Assembly (NCBI GenBank): GCA_016935235.1
Contig: JAFGRJ010000124.1
Span: 1 to 45,377, forward strand
Source: Candidatus Cloacimonadota bacterium
GTDB taxonomy: Bacteria > Cloacimonadota > Cloacimonadia > Cloacimonadales > TCS61
DNA length: 45,377 nucleotides
Reading direction: 5' to 3'
Below, piece after piece: positions 32,190-41,748 of the stretch. The stretch's first letter is position 1. Every line of letters starts with the position of its first letter. The notes beneath the pieces are model-generated. The model saw nothing but the letters and a program-made list of their open reading frames with translations, was not told the DNA's origin and did no database searches. Made by a program: the position numbers and the translations under genes.

Positions 32190-33485
32190 ATGAAATTGAA
32201 TCGCCTGGAAAAGCAAACATTTCTACTGCTACTGGGGGCAGCGATTTTTAATGGTTTTGTTACGGGTTCTTTCCAGGTGCAGGATATCATAGCCAAGAAA
32301 GCCCTCCATGCTCTTGACTGGCAGATAACCATTCTGGTCATGCTCTGGCCGGTATCCAATCTTATCTCGATCTGGTGGGGTAAATTGCTGGAACATTCTC
32401 AGAGCATATCCCGCTTTTTCATCCTCACTGCTGTGATGGGAAGGTTACCCCTGCTCCTGATGCTGTTTGTTTCCGGTTTTAATCAGTATCTGTTGATCAT
32501 GGCATTACTCTTTTCCTTCAATGCCCTGATAAGTCCGGCTCAGAATACCATCTATCAATCGAATTTTCAGAAGAAGAACAGAGGCCTCGCCTTTGGTTAT
32601 ATTGCCAGTGTAACCACCCTGATCATCCTTGTTTTCAGTTTTGTCTCGGGTCGTCTTCTGGATATGAATGAGAACTGGTTCCGCCAGATATTTGGCATAG
32701 TGGGCATTATGGGGGTAATTGGGGCTGTATTTTTCGCTGTCATCAGGATTCGCAAAACAAGGTTTCACGATAAGGCTTTTCTGTCCATCAGAGAGCTGTT
32801 TATCAGCCCGGTGCGGAGATCTTTCGAGGTATTGCATAAAAACCGCTATTTCGCTTATTTTGAGAGGAACTTCTTCATTTACGGCATAGCTTACATGATT
32901 CTGTTGCCGGCTATACCCAAATATCTGGTTGAATACCTGAAGATGGATTATTCAGAGACTTTTCTGGCTAAAGGTATCATTTCACAGGTGGGCATCCTGT
33001 TGCTTGCTCCGCTGGCCGGGAAAATCTTCGATCGGAAAAATCCCGCTTACTTCAGTTTCCTCACTTATGCCAGTTTAACCCTTTACCCAGTCTTACTGCT
33101 GCTCTCCAGTTTTTTCATCGGTTATGCAAAGGTAAACTATATTGTCTATTTTGCTTTTCTGCTCTTTGGTATTTCCATGTCAGCCATATTCATTTCCTGG
33201 AATATCAGCTCGATTTTTTTTGCCAACGAGGAAGATGTCTCCATGTACCAGGGACTGCATGTGACCCTCACAGGTTTAAGGGCTTTATTCGCGCCCTTCT
33301 TGGGATATCTGATCATGAGACTGCTGAGTGTGCAGGCGGTATTTGTCTTCGCGGCGATTCTTTTTTTGCTTGCCTCAGCTTTGAGTTATAAATTATATTT
33401 GCATATGATGTATGAAGAGATGAAATTGAACAGCAGGGAAGTAAAACATTTCATCTATCTGAGGAAGATATTTCCTTTTAACTAG
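32190..33485 (+). CDS. Major facilitator superfamily transporter
   Basis: About 431 residues with some eleven to twelve hydrophobic segments in two halves separated by a cytoplasmic loop near the middle (RIRKTRFHDKAFLSIREL). The typical MFS loop motif after helix 2 is weak here (WWGKLLEHSQS), with a related APLAGKIFDRKNPA in the second half. The substrate cannot be deduced. An upstream ATG at 32112 would add 26 non-hydrophobic residues; I prefer 32190 because the membrane protein then starts normally and GGA lies 7 nt before it, but both signals are weak. Upstream, 31999-32189 is the divergent gap with rnfC, AT-rich, with no promoter I can call confidently. The stop TAG merges with the ribosome-binding site of the amidase gene. 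Confidence 0.85.
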   Translation: MKLNRLEKQTFLLLLGAAIFNGFVTGSFQVQDIIAKKALHALDWQITILVMLWPVSNLISIWWGKLLEHSQSISRFFILTAVMGRLPLLLMLFVSGFNQYLLIMALLFSFNALISPAQNTIYQSNFQKKNRGLAFGYIASVTTLIILVFSFVSGRLLDMNENWFRQIFGIVGIMGVIGAVFFAVIRIRKTRFHDKAFLSIRELFISPVRRSFEVLHKNRYFAYFERNFFIYGIAYMILLPAIPKYLVEYLKMDYSETFLAKGIISQVGILLLAPLAGKIFDRKNPAYFSFLTYASLTLYPVLLLLSSFFIGYAKVNYIVYFAFLLFGISMSAIFISWNISSIFFANEEDVSMYQGLHVTLTGLRALFAPFLGYLIMRLLSVQAVFVFAAILFLLASALSYKLYLHMMYEEMKLNSREVKHFIYLRKIFPFN

Positions 33486-33493
33486 GAGGAAAA

Positions 33494-34606
33494 TTGCGCA
33501 GAGCAGTCTTTTTTTTCCTTTTCCTTGTTTATGTACTGAGTACAGATGCTTCTTTACGGGTCGAATATAATACCAGCCTGGCTCCTGAAATTATCAATAC
33601 GGAAAAGATCGAGGGAGAGGAATATTTCAATGTTTTTGAACTTAATAAGGCCTTCAAGGCTCATATCAAAGAGGATATCCTCGATCAGCGTCTGAAAATA
33701 AACATTTATGATAACCAGCTGGTAGTATTGATAAATGCTTCCTACCTTTTCCATGGTAACAAGCTGTACAATTGCGGTCAACCGGTTTTGGCCAGACAGG
33801 GCAAGTATTACCTGCCTGTGAGTTTTCTAACCGATATCCTGCCCCTGCTTTATCCAGAGCAAATCAGTTATGACAGTAATGTTATCAGGGCAGCGACGCC
33901 TGTGGACAGCTCGATCCGTAAGATTGTCATCGATCCCGGGCATGGAGGCAAGGACCCGGGGGCGGTAGGGTTCTCCAAGGAAAATTATGAGAAGGATATC
34001 GTCCTGAGAATAGCTCTTTATCTGAAAAAACTGCTGCGGGAGAAGACTGATCTGGATGTTGTCCTTACCAGGGAAAGTGATGATTTTGTCTCGCTGCAGG
34101 AACGGACTCAACTGGCTAACAGAGCTAATGCGGACCTTTTTGTCTCTTTACATTGCAACGCCAATCTTTCCAACAAGGTGAACGGTATCGAAGTCTACTA
34201 CCTCTCTACGGCGATCACCGATGAAGACAGGGCGGCTGAAGCACTGGAAAACTCTGTTGTATACGACTTTGAGGGTGGCGAGGAAGCAGTCAAGAGATAC
34301 GATGACCTGGCTTTTATCCTGGCGGATATGGCCCAGAACGAACAACTTGTAGAAAGTTATGAACTAAGCAGTATCCTGCAGAATAACCTGGTGTCCAGTG
34401 TTGATTGCAGAAACAATGGTGTCCGCCAGGCAAACTTCTATGTTCTGCGTGGGGCTTATATGCCGGCTGTCCTGGTCGAACTGGGTTACCTCACCAATAA
34501 AGAGGAAGAGAAGAAACTGATCAATGAATCCTATCAGGATAAACTGGCACAAGCTATTTACCACGGTATAAAGAACTTTAAATATAAATTCGATCAGATT
34601 CAGTAA
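33494..34606 (+). CDS. N-acetylmuramoyl-L-alanine amidase, Amidase_3 type
   Basis: Hydrolyses the amide bond between muramic acid and the stem peptide, presumably in the periplasm during division or cell-wall turnover. 370 residues: a signal peptide (1 to about 19), an N-terminal region with two copies of an inhibitor-like or copper-amine-oxidase-N-like fold (about 35-130), and the catalytic domain (143-365). Zinc ligands are His150 (DPGHGGKDPG), Glu166 (YEKDI) and His220 (SLHCNA); the catalytic Glu is in VELGYLTN. The start codon is TTG at 33494, fixed by a perfect AGGAGG 5 nt upstream which overlaps the MFS stop region, so the two genes are co-transcribed. Confidence 0.93.
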   Translation: MRRAVFFFLFLVYVLSTDASLRVEYNTSLAPEIINTEKIEGEEYFNVFELNKAFKAHIKEDILDQRLKINIYDNQLVVLINASYLFHGNKLYNCGQPVLARQGKYYLPVSFLTDILPLLYPEQISYDSNVIRAATPVDSSIRKIVIDPGHGGKDPGAVGFSKENYEKDIVLRIALYLKKLLREKTDLDVVLTRESDDFVSLQERTQLANRANADLFVSLHCNANLSNKVNGIEVYYLSTAITDEDRAAEALENSVVYDFEGGEEAVKRYDDLAFILADMAQNEQLVESYELSSILQNNLVSSVDCRNNGVRQANFYVLRGAYMPAVLVELGYLTNKEEEKKLINESYQDKLAQAIYHGIKNFKYKFDQIQ

Positions 34607-34623
34607 AATAATTAAATTTTTAT

Positions 34624-34629
34624 TTGACA
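34624..34629 (+). promoter_or_regulatory. Candidate -35 box upstream of rpsT
   Basis: A perfect TTGACA 54 nt before the rpsT start. There is no TATAAT-like element at 16-18 nt; the region reads TTAACTTTTTCTG. Confidence 0.45.
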
Positions 34630-34682
34630 TATAATAGCCTTAACTTTTTCTGTCGCAAAAAATTATAAAAACGGAGGTAATA

Positions 34683-34958
34683 ATGCCTACTCATAAATCC
34701 TGTGAAAAGAGATTGCGACAGGAAAAGAAAAGGGCTGCCCGTAATCACTACGTCAAGAAGACAATCAAAACACTTGCTAAAAAAATGCAGAGTAACCTGG
34801 CAATGCCAGAAAAGGAAAAGCTTCTGTCAGAGGTTTATTCACAGCTTGATAAAGCCGCCAAGAAAAAGGTCATTCACAAGCGTACGGCATCCCGGCGCAA
34901 AGCCAGGCTGGCTGCCTATTTCAATAAGATAAAAAACAGCGTTTCTGCTTCGGAATAG
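34683..34958 (+). CDS. rpsT: 30S ribosomal protein S20
   Basis: A 91-residue, strongly basic, all-helical protein that binds 16S rRNA. It starts MPTHKSCEKRLRQEKKRAAR and has the family ending with VIHKRTASRRKARLAA. ACGGAGGT lies at good distance from the ATG. It stands alone between a TTGACA box and a strong terminator, which fits a monocistronic transcript. Confidence 0.97.
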   Translation: MPTHKSCEKRLRQEKKRAARNHYVKKTIKTLAKKMQSNLAMPEKEKLLSEVYSQLDKAAKKKVIHKRTASRRKARLAAYFNKIKNSVSASE

Positions 34959-34966
34959 ATGTAATG

Positions 34967-34995
34967 GGCAGACGTTGATGCGTCTGCCTTTTTTT
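34967..34995 (+). terminator. Rho-independent terminator after rpsT
   Basis: An 8-bp stem GGCAGACG / CGTCTGCC (34967-34974 and 34981-34988) with a 6-nt loop, followed by seven T. ftsY starts 17 nt later, so ftsY needs read-through or its own promoter inside this region. Confidence 0.92.
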
Positions 34996-35011
34996 ATTTC
35001 ATGAGATTTTC

Positions 35012-36037
35012 ATGTCAAAAGAACTTTCTTTTCTCCTTTTAACAGCTCTGCTTGTTCTTGTTGTCCTTATCATCATTTTTTCCCGGCAGCGTCGGCAGAA
35101 GACCACTAAAACAGGTGTTACAGGAAGCCTTTTCTTGGGTATTACCGGGACCAGGCAGAATTTTCTGAGCAGGATTTCTGAATTACTGAATATGTTTCCC
35201 CGGATTGATGATGATGTTCTGGAGCAGCTCGAGAACACATTGATAGCAGCTGATATCGGGGTTAAAACTTCTGCCTGGATAATTGAAGTACTCAGGGAAA
35301 GAATTGCCACCAGAAAGATGGACTCGTCCCGGGAAATTCAGGCGGAACTGGAAGATATCATTCGTAATCTGCTGAAACAGGAATACTCGGATCAGGATCA
35401 TTTCACTGTAAGTGATTCCCGCCCATATGTGATTTTGTTCGCTGGTGTGAACGGTGTTGGTAAAACAACCTGTATCGGAAAACTGGCATATAACCTTAAG
35501 AATAAAGGATACAGTATCTTGTTGATTGCAGCTGATACCTTCCGGGCGGCAGCAGCCGAGCAACTGAAGATATGGGGTGAACGGGCAGGAGTACCGGTTC
35601 ATACCCAGCTGCCCGGTGCAGATCCAGCTGCCGTGGTTTATGATGGTTTGAGTTTCGCCATTGCCAGGAATGTTGATGTGGTGATGATAGACACTGCTGG
35701 CAGGCAACATACCAGGGCTAATCTTATGAATGAGTTGAACAAGATCTGCCGCACAGTGAAAAAACTGGCTCCGCAGGGTCCACAGGAAAGGCTACTGGTT
35801 ATTGATGCCACCACCGGCCAGAATGCCCTCAACCAGGCTGATTTGTTCCACAAGGCAGTTAATTTAACAGGTATTGTACTGACCAAGCTTGATGGTACGG
35901 CAAAGGGCGGTATAGTAATCGGCATCAAGCACCAGTTCAATATCCCGGTGAAATTCATCGGAGTAGGGGAGAAACAGGAAGATCTGCTTGTCTTTAACCC
36001 AGATGCCTTTGTGGATGCCATATTTAGAGAAGGATGA
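35012..36037 (+). CDS. ftsY: Signal recognition particle receptor FtsY with N-terminal membrane anchor
   Basis: The GTPase receptor that brings SRP-ribosome complexes to the membrane. 341 residues: a predicted transmembrane helix (about 5-23) followed by basic residues, the N domain (about 50-125) and the G domain. GTPase motifs: GVNGVGKTT (145-153), DTFRAAA (175-181), DTAGR (227-231) and TKLDGTAKGG (291-300). Unlike E. coli FtsY, with its long acidic A domain, membrane attachment is by a short hydrophobic segment. The ribosome-binding site is weak. A bidirectional terminator follows. Confidence 0.95.
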   Translation: MSKELSFLLLTALLVLVVLIIIFSRQRRQKTTKTGVTGSLFLGITGTRQNFLSRISELLNMFPRIDDDVLEQLENTLIAADIGVKTSAWIIEVLRERIATRKMDSSREIQAELEDIIRNLLKQEYSDQDHFTVSDSRPYVILFAGVNGVGKTTCIGKLAYNLKNKGYSILLIAADTFRAAAAEQLKIWGERAGVPVHTQLPGADPAAVVYDGLSFAIARNVDVVMIDTAGRQHTRANLMNELNKICRTVKKLAPQGPQERLLVIDATTGQNALNQADLFHKAVNLTGIVLTKLDGTAKGGIVIGIKHQFNIPVKFIGVGEKQEDLLVFNPDAFVDAIFREG

Positions 36038-36041
36038 TAAT

Positions 36042-36074
36042 AAAAAAAGGTCGGTTTTTTATTACCGACCTTTT
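36042..36074. terminator. Bidirectional terminator between ftsY and the convergent PpiD-like gene
   Basis: A 10-bp stem AAAAGGTCGG / CCGACCTTTT (36045-36054 and 36065-36074) with a 10-nt loop. It ends in T4 on the + strand and in T7 on the minus strand, so it can serve both convergent genes, more strongly on the minus strand. Confidence 0.88.
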
Positions 36075-36098
36075 CCTGTTACTTCCTGATCCAGTATT

Positions 36099-37880
36099 TT
36101 AAATATCGAAGAACATGCTCCGATTGTCTTCTATATTTGCTTCTTTTCTGAGTTCTTGATACCATTCTGAAAAATGCTTATTCTCAGCCTCAGCCTGGGC
36201 ATCTTCCTTGAGCTTCTCCTTGTCACGTTCAAAAACCTCCATATCGGGTTCATACCTTTTCAGCACATAAGCTATGTACGATCCGCGTTCGCCTTCGATG
36301 AGGTCAGTGAATTCCCCGGCATTTTTACTGAGAATGGCTTCATTGAGAGCGGTCTCGTTTCGGATCTTGCCAATGAGAGCATCTTTGGTGATGTTTTCAC
36401 CTTCTACAGTCTCCCAACCTTCTTTGATAGCCTGCATTAAATACATGTTGGGATCGTAAGAGGCATGAAATTCACGAGCTTTTTCCTGAACAGCAGCCAG
36501 CTGCCGTTCGCTTTCAATTTTGCGCTTTATGTTTGTCTTGGCTTCTTCGATATCCTGATAATGTACTCCCAGTTTCTCGGAGATCTCAGCAACCAGATAG
36601 TCTCCCTGCTCCAGTTTCACCGGTTCATGCAGCGTACCTACTTTCTTCTTGAAGGCAAAATCAACCATCTCTTCCTGTTTTCCTATACCGCTGATGAATT
36701 TCGATTCCTGGGTAAACTCTCTTGATTCTGCAACCTCGTAATTATATTCAACTGCTGCAGAGTCCAGTCCCACCTCCTGAGCCCGTGTGTAAAAATCTTC
36801 CTGGATAATTTCCAGATTGGCTTCTGTCTCGGCGGAAATTACAGGTTTGATCAGGATATGGCTTGCTTTGACTTCCTCCTCACCCTTATCATTTTTTCTG
36901 CGGTCAAATAACTTGATTATATGCCAGCCAAACTGGGTAAGAACTGGTTCGGATATCTCTCCGGTGCGCAAGGCGAACACGGCTTCTTCAAATTCAGGTA
37001 CCATCCTACCCCTGGTGAAATAACCCAGATCACCTCCCTGCGGAGCACTGGGACCCTCCGAATACTCCATGGCTGCCTCGGCAAAATCCATGCCGCCTGT
37101 AACAATATTGTATACCGAATCAGCCCTCACCTTCGCCAGGTTTTTATCAGCTTCACTGGGTGCCAGCGGTATTCTTACGTATTTGTACTTGCACATGGGA
37201 TCCCTCTTGAACTCTTCCTTATTCTCCTCGTAATACTGCTGCATGTCTTCATCGGTGATTTCGATGTCGGTGATCTTTTTGGGATCGAAAAAGATAACCT
37301 TGACATCGGCTTTATTGTTCTTATCTATATATTGCTGTTTTACATCTTCATCGGTCAGAGCGACCTCAGCTTTGATGGTCTCGAAAAGAATCTCGTAAGG
37401 CAGATTGCCCCGGAGACGGTTCTCCATATAAGCAGCAAAATTAGGATTCTCGATCAGCATATCCTGATATTTATCATAATCGAACTTGCCATTGGTCTGA
37501 AATTCTTCGATACTTTTTATATCTTCGGGAGGATCTTTCAACTTTTCCAGAACCTTCTGATCGGTCACCCTGATATGCAGTCTCTTTATTTCCTGATTAT
37601 ATATGATGCTGGCAACCAGATTGTTCCAGGTTTCGTTGTTTATCTGCTTGAGAATGGTCTCATCGATCTCTGTTTCAGGATTCTCCTGAGCATAACGGGC
37701 ATAGGCATTTTTCAGATAATTAGAGTATTCCTCGTACTCTATCTTCTTGCCGGCAATTCGCCCCACATATGGCTTGTTGATGAATATGCTGGTTATTCCT
37801 CCAATAGCCATTGATAAAATAAAAACAGCAGCTACAATGAATATGACCAGCTTGGCTTTTTTCCTCATTCCTTCCAGCAT
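36099..37880 (-). CDS. SurA/PpiD-like peptidyl-prolyl isomerase, membrane-anchored periplasmic foldase
   Basis: A 593-residue protein with a PpiD layout: a basic N-terminus [11 protein letters not shown], one transmembrane helix (about 11-33), a SurA-N-like chaperone region (about 45-220), a complete parvulin domain (about 225-330, with [39 protein letters not shown] and [12 protein letters not shown]) and a second, degenerate parvulin-like segment starting KASHILIKP. It likely helps fold exported or outer-membrane proteins. The start at 37880 is chosen over an ATG at 37904 because GGAGGA stands 7 nt before it. The 213-nt divergent gap with rpsU (37881-38093) contains a 9-nt tandem repeat and the rpsU promoter. 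Confidence 0.92.
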   Translation of the reverse strand: MLEGMRKKAKLVIFIVAAVFILSMAIGGITSIFINKPYVGRIAGKKIEYEEYSNYLKNAYARYAQENPETEIDETILKQINNETWNNLVASIIYNQEIKRLHIRVTDQKVLEKLKDPPEDIKSIEEFQTNGKFDYDKYQDMLIENPNFAAYMENRLRGNLPYEILFETIKAEVALTDEDVKQQYIDKNNKADVKVIFFDPKKITDIEITDEDMQQYYEENKEEFKRDPMCKYKYVRIPLAPSEADKNLAKVRADSVYNIVTGGMDFAEAAMEYSEGPSAPQGGDLGYFTRGRMVPEFEEAVFALRTGEISEPVLTQFGWHIIKLFDRRKNDKGEEEVKASHILIKPVISAETEANLEIIQEDFYTRAQEVGLDSAAVEYNYEVAESREFTQESKFISGIGKQEEMVDFAFKKKVGTLHEPVKLEQGDYLVAEISEKLGVHYQDIEEAKTNIKRKIESERQLAAVQEKAREFHASYDPNMYLMQAIKEGWETVEGENITKDALIGKIRNETALNEAILSKNAGEFTDLIEGERGSYIAYVLKRYEPDMEVFERDKEKLKEDAQAEAENKHFSEWYQELRKEANIEDNRSMFFDI

Positions 37881-37921
37881 ATCTTTTCCTCCATTATTAT
37901 GCATGTTCCTGTGAATGGTGC

Positions 37922-37939
37922 AATAACTGTAATAACTGT
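37922..37939. repeat. Two tandem copies of AATAACTGT
   Basis: Perfect 9-nt direct repeat upstream of the PpiD-like gene. Could be a regulator site or chance. Confidence 0.5.
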
Positions 37940-38032
37940 TTTTTCTTCAAGTTTTTTTTTACAGGATACCTGCAGAGTGAATGGAATCATTGAGAAATCT
38001 TTAGAAAATAATTATTTAGTATATTTTCCAGC

Positions 38033-38061
38033 TTGACAATAAAATATGGTTGTAAACTTTG
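38033..38061 (+). promoter_or_regulatory. Candidate promoter of the rpsU-rpoD operon
   Basis: TTGACA at 38033-38038. The -10 position at 17-nt spacing is ACTTTG (38056-38061), part of GTAAACTTTG; no TATAAT-like element. It sits 56 nt before the rpsU start. Confidence 0.45.
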
Positions 38062-38093
38062 ACCTGATATAGAAAAAAAGGGGGTGAGACTTA

Positions 38094-38306
38094 GTGCCCA
38101 AGGTCGTATCGAGAGATAATGAACCTTTTCAGGTTCTGCTGCGAAGGTTTAAGAAATCCTGTGAAAAATCGGGTCTCCTTTCTGACATCAAGAAGAATAA
38201 CTATTATGAGAAACCCAGCGTGGTCCGCCGCAAAAAGCTTAAGGATGCCCGCAGAAAAGCCCTTAAGCTGCAGCGGAAAATCAATCGCATGAACAAGAGT
38301 ATCTGA
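38094..38306 (+). CDS. rpsU: 30S ribosomal protein S21
   Basis: A 70-residue, very basic protein: MPKVVSRDNEPFQVLLRRFK at the start, then KSCEKSGLLSDIKKNNYYEKP and VVRRKKLKDARRKALK. The start codon is GTG, with AGGGGGT about 8 nt upstream. It is first in the macromolecular synthesis operon, which here ends with dnaG and rpoD. yqeY follows after a single base. Confidence 0.97.
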   Translation: MPKVVSRDNEPFQVLLRRFKKSCEKSGLLSDIKKNNYYEKPSVVRRKKLKDARRKALKLQRKINRMNKSI

Positions 38307-38307
38307 G

Positions 38308-38748
38308 ATGATAGACAAGATTTCTCAGAATATTACCACAGCCCTGCGTCAGGGTGAAAAAGAACGGCTTCTGGTTCTGCGTTCGCTGAAAACTGCGCTC
38401 AGAAACAAGGAAATTGAACTGATGCGTAAACTCAGCAATGAAGAAAGTATTATTGTTCTGCAGAGCCAGGTCAAAAGCCGGCAGCAAGCACAGGAATTAT
38501 ATATTCAGGGACAGAGGAAAGACCTGGCAGACAGGGAACAGGCAGAAATCGAAATCATCATGACCTATCTCCCCCAACCACTTTCAGAAACTGAGATGGA
38601 ACAGGAAGTGGAGGCAGCCATGACCGCACTGGCTGCACACTCAATGAAGGATATGGGTTCACTTATGAGACATCTCAAGGAAAAACTTGGCAGCAGGGCG
38701 AACGGAACTGTTTTGAGCTCAATCGTGAAAAAAAAACTCACATCCTGA
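38308..38748 (+). CDS. yqeY: GatB/YqeY domain protein
   Basis: A 146-residue helical protein related to the tail domain of GatB. It starts MIDKISQNITTALRQGEKER and shows the family phrases LRSLKTALRNKEIEL, ADREQAEIEIIMTYLPQPLS and MKDMGSLMRHLKEKL. YqeY proteins are thought to bind tRNA, but no enzyme activity is proven. The rpsU-yqeY pair is common. A terminator separates it from cvpA. Confidence 0.94.
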   Translation: MIDKISQNITTALRQGEKERLLVLRSLKTALRNKEIELMRKLSNEESIIVLQSQVKSRQQAQELYIQGQRKDLADREQAEIEIIMTYLPQPLSETEMEQEVEAAMTALAAHSMKDMGSLMRHLKEKLGSRANGTVLSSIVKKKLTS

Positions 38749-38772
38749 GAAGTATCTGTTTTTTAATATTCT

Positions 38773-38799
38773 GGGGAGATGTCATGTCTCCCCTTTTTT
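38773..38799 (+). terminator. Terminator or attenuator between yqeY and cvpA
   Basis: A 7-bp stem GGGGAGA / TCTCCCC with a 7-nt loop, followed by six T. It would make rpsU-yqeY more abundant than the downstream replication and sigma-factor genes, as the rpsU-dnaG terminator does in E. coli. Confidence 0.88.
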
Positions 38800-38826
38800 C
38801 TCTTAAAAATAAGGAGAGGCTGAATT

Positions 38827-39384
38827 ATGAATGTTCTTGATATTATCTTTGGAGTAATTTTATTGCTGTTTCTTCTGAACGGGATCAGAAAAGGCCTTGT
38901 TTCCAGCCTGATTCATCTGCTGGGGCTTGTCCTGGCTGTAGTCCTCATCAGTAAGACAGGTCACCTGGTCAAAGCTGGCCTGATGGACAAATTCAACATG
39001 AGTGAGATTCTGGCGGTAATCATTGCCTATGTGCTGATATTCCTTGTTATAATGATCATCACCCGTATTGCGATCAAGCTGGTTAACCGCATGGTCCAGT
39101 TCCTTAACCTGATGTGGCTCAATCGCCTTCTGGGAGGTATTTTCAGTCTGTTCTGCGGTGTCCTTATTATTGCCATCCTGATAATACTGGCTAATATCTC
39201 CCCCTTTGAAAAGGAGATCAGGGAATTTACCTCGGCATCATACATTATCAGCACTATTCGCACAACAACGGAAAAACTGGAAAGCCGCTATCAGAAAATC
39301 GAAGAGATCAAGAAACCGATTAAAGACACCATTACCGACACCATAGAAAAAGAACAGGAAAAGTTAGAAAACCTGATTGATTGA
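38827..39384 (+). CDS. cvpA: CvpA family membrane protein
   Basis: A 185-residue protein with four predicted transmembrane helices (about 3-20, 25-45, 62-85, 100-125). The N-terminal motif is MNVLDIIFGVILLLFLLNG-IRKG and a charged C-terminal helix follows (from about 145). CvpA is named for colicin V production; its physiological role is not settled. It lies directly before mutS2, a very common pairing. AAGGAGAGG stands upstream of the ATG. Confidence 0.92.
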   Translation: MNVLDIIFGVILLLFLLNGIRKGLVSSLIHLLGLVLAVVLISKTGHLVKAGLMDKFNMSEILAVIIAYVLIFLVIMIITRIAIKLVNRMVQFLNLMWLNRLLGGIFSLFCGVLIIAILIILANISPFEKEIREFTSASYIISTIRTTTEKLESRYQKIEEIKKPIKDTITDTIEKEQEKLENLID

Positions 39385-39394
39385 GTCTTCCCTT

Positions 39395-41740
39395 ATGTCC
39401 TCTTTAGAGCAACTGGAATTTGATAAGGTCAGAATGCTCATTGCCCGGCAATGTCATTCCGATCTGGGGCAGAAACTGTGTTATGAGTTATACCCTCTGC
39501 AGAACAGAAACATAATTGAAGAAAGGCTGTTGCTGATATCCCAGGCTCAGGCAATGCTGAAGCGGGGAGTAAGTTTCGATCTCAGTTCCCTGACCGACCT
39601 GAGGATACTGTTCGAGGAGACCAGACATGCAACTTTTAATTATCCCGAGTTCAAGAAAATCTACAGTAATGTCAGACTTCTCAATATAATACACGACAGC
39701 AGGGAGAGCTTCACCGATTTTCCGGAACTGCAGGCGCTCCTTCAGGAAACGATTCCTGATCCTGCTTTGCAGAAGAGATTCGAAGAAATTTTCGATCCCG
39801 ATGGCAACGTCCGTGACACGGCTTCCCCCGAGCTGCGCATTATCCGCGATCGCAGGAACGGTTTGCGCATACAGGTCACTACCATCATGAACCGCAAATT
39901 GGAGGAATTTACCGCTTCAAATTTTCTACATGACCAGATTATTACCGAGAGAAACGGCAGGTATGTCATTCCCTTGAAAGAGGGTGCTTCCACTTTTGCT
40001 GCTGGTATCGTTCACGGTCGTTCCTCCAGCCGCTCCTCTGTTTATATCGAACCGGCTGAGACAGTGCCCCTGAACAATGACATCGAATTGCTGGATGGTG
40101 AGGAGAAGGAAGAGATCTACCGCATCTGCAAAGAATATACCACCAGATTACGTCTTAACAGAGATCAGATCCTGAAGAATTCTTCGGTCCTGCAACACCT
40201 GGATTTTCTTTTCGCTTCCGCCAGGTTTGCACTGCACAGTGTGGCTGTGAAACCACAGATCGTGGAAGAAATGATAGTAGAATTGCAGGAAGCGCGTCAC
40301 CCACTGCTGATAGATCATTTTCAGAATATGGACAGGGTGATTCCCTTTTCCCTTTCCCTGGGTAAAGACCATCGTATTCTGCTGATATCTGGACCCAATA
40401 CTGGCGGGAAAACCGTTACCCTGAAAAGTGTGGGACTGCTGGTTATAATGGCTCTGTCTGGCCTGCCTATCCCGGCAGGGGAGAATTCCAGAATCGGGAT
40501 GATCAATAATATCTATGCCGATATTGGTGATAATCAGTCGCTGGAGAGTTCCCTCAGCACTTTTTCATCTCATATGGGGAATATCAGGGAAATGCTGGAG
40601 CGTGGTGATGAGAATACTCTGGTACTCATCGACGAAATCGGAGCGGCCACCGATCCCGAACAGGGCTCTGCCCTGGCACAGGCTATTCTGGAGAAACTCA
40701 CCGTACTGGGGGTGCTGGGAATTATAACCACCCATTATACAGCTCTCAAGATCTTTGCCGAAAATCATCCAGCCCTCGTAAATGCTGCCATGCAGTTCGA
40801 CCCGCAGAAACTTACTCCAACCTACCAGTTTAAAATGGGTTTACCCGGTGACAGCTTTGCCATCGAGGTTGCAGCCGAGCTTGGCCTGGAAGCAGAATTG
40901 ATCGCCAGGGCAAAAATCCTGGCTGGCAGGCAGAATGTCGAGTTGACCGAAATTCTGCGGAAGATGGCACAGGAAAAGAACGAACTTGCCAGGCAGAATT
41001 ACCAGTATAAATTAAAAGTCAGTTTGCTTGATATGAAAATATCCGAACATGACCGCAAACTTGCTGATCTTGATTCGGAAAGCAAAAATATCAGAAAGAA
41101 ATCGGTGCAGGAAGCACGGGATTTTCTCACCAATCTGCAGAAAGAATTCAATGAAGAGCTCAGAAATCTGCGCAAGATAGACCGCGCCAGTAAAAAAGAG
41201 CTGCTGGAAAAAAGCCTGCATAAAGCTGTGAACAAGAACCTTGAATTGCAGGACTTTCAGAAAGAGCTCAGTGATTCCGGCAGAAAAAAGCTGGTCGCAT
41301 GTATGCCGGGAATGAAAGTGTGGATAGCGGATTTTGAAGCTGAGGGAGAAGTGGTCGAAGTGAAGGGTGACCAGATCAAAATTGCCATTAACGGTCTTTA
41401 TTATACAACAGAACTTGATAATCTCTATGAAGCTGCCCCCGGCGCTGAGAATAAGGATCTCCGAGCCCAGAGGCTGCCCCGTCCTGCTCCCCTGGCGAAA
41501 TTCGAGATCAAACTTCTGGGATATCGCTTCGAGGAAGCACTACCGGAACTTGACACTTTCATCGACCAGGCGTATCTGGGTGGACTGGACATGATCAGGA
41601 TCGTACACGGGAAAGGCACAGGAGCTCTCAGGAATAAGATCAGAAAGTACCTGCGTACTCACAATCTGGTCAGAGAATTCTATTCCCCTGCTCCCACTGC
41701 CGGGGGTGAAGGCGTGACGATCGCTGTCTTCAAGGAATGA
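39395..41740 (+). CDS. mutS2: Endonuclease/ATPase MutS2
   Basis: A MutS-family ATPase without mismatch-recognition domains. It begins MSSLEQLEFDKVRMLIARQC, has core and clamp helices to about 310, the Walker A SGPNTGGKT near 333-341, the Walker B region TLVLIDEIGAATDPEQGSAL, a coiled coil (about 530-620) and a C-terminal Smr nuclease domain (about 703-781, with VHGKGTGALR). MutS2 is known to act on branched DNA and on collided ribosomes. From the ATG at 39395 it has 781 residues; a TTG at 39377 inside the cvpA end is an alternative, and neither has a clear ribosome-binding site. Confidence 0.94.
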   Translation: MSSLEQLEFDKVRMLIARQCHSDLGQKLCYELYPLQNRNIIEERLLLISQAQAMLKRGVSFDLSSLTDLRILFEETRHATFNYPEFKKIYSNVRLLNIIHDSRESFTDFPELQALLQETIPDPALQKRFEEIFDPDGNVRDTASPELRIIRDRRNGLRIQVTTIMNRKLEEFTASNFLHDQIITERNGRYVIPLKEGASTFAAGIVHGRSSSRSSVYIEPAETVPLNNDIELLDGEEKEEIYRICKEYTTRLRLNRDQILKNSSVLQHLDFLFASARFALHSVAVKPQIVEEMIVELQEARHPLLIDHFQNMDRVIPFSLSLGKDHRILLISGPNTGGKTVTLKSVGLLVIMALSGLPIPAGENSRIGMINNIYADIGDNQSLESSLSTFSSHMGNIREMLERGDENTLVLIDEIGAATDPEQGSALAQAILEKLTVLGVLGIITTHYTALKIFAENHPALVNAAMQFDPQKLTPTYQFKMGLPGDSFAIEVAAELGLEAELIARAKILAGRQNVELTEILRKMAQEKNELARQNYQYKLKVSLLDMKISEHDRKLADLDSESKNIRKKSVQEARDFLTNLQKEFNEELRNLRKIDRASKKELLEKSLHKAVNKNLELQDFQKELSDSGRKKLVACMPGMKVWIADFEAEGEVVEVKGDQIKIAINGLYYTTELDNLYEAAPGAENKDLRAQRLPRPAPLAKFEIKLLGYRFEEALPELDTFIDQAYLGGLDMIRIVHGKGTGALRNKIRKYLRTHNLVREFYSPAPTAGGEGVTIAVFKE

Positions 41741-41748
41741 TCATTCTC

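Noticed and set aside
31999-32220. N-terminal extension of rnfC by 74 residues
   Set aside because: The extension has no RnfC similarity, and a proper ribosome-binding site and standard N-terminus exist at 31998.
36921-37814. Open frame of about 297 codons on the + strand
   Set aside because: Antisense to the PpiD-like gene; the hydrophobic look results from complementing Glu/Lys-rich codons.
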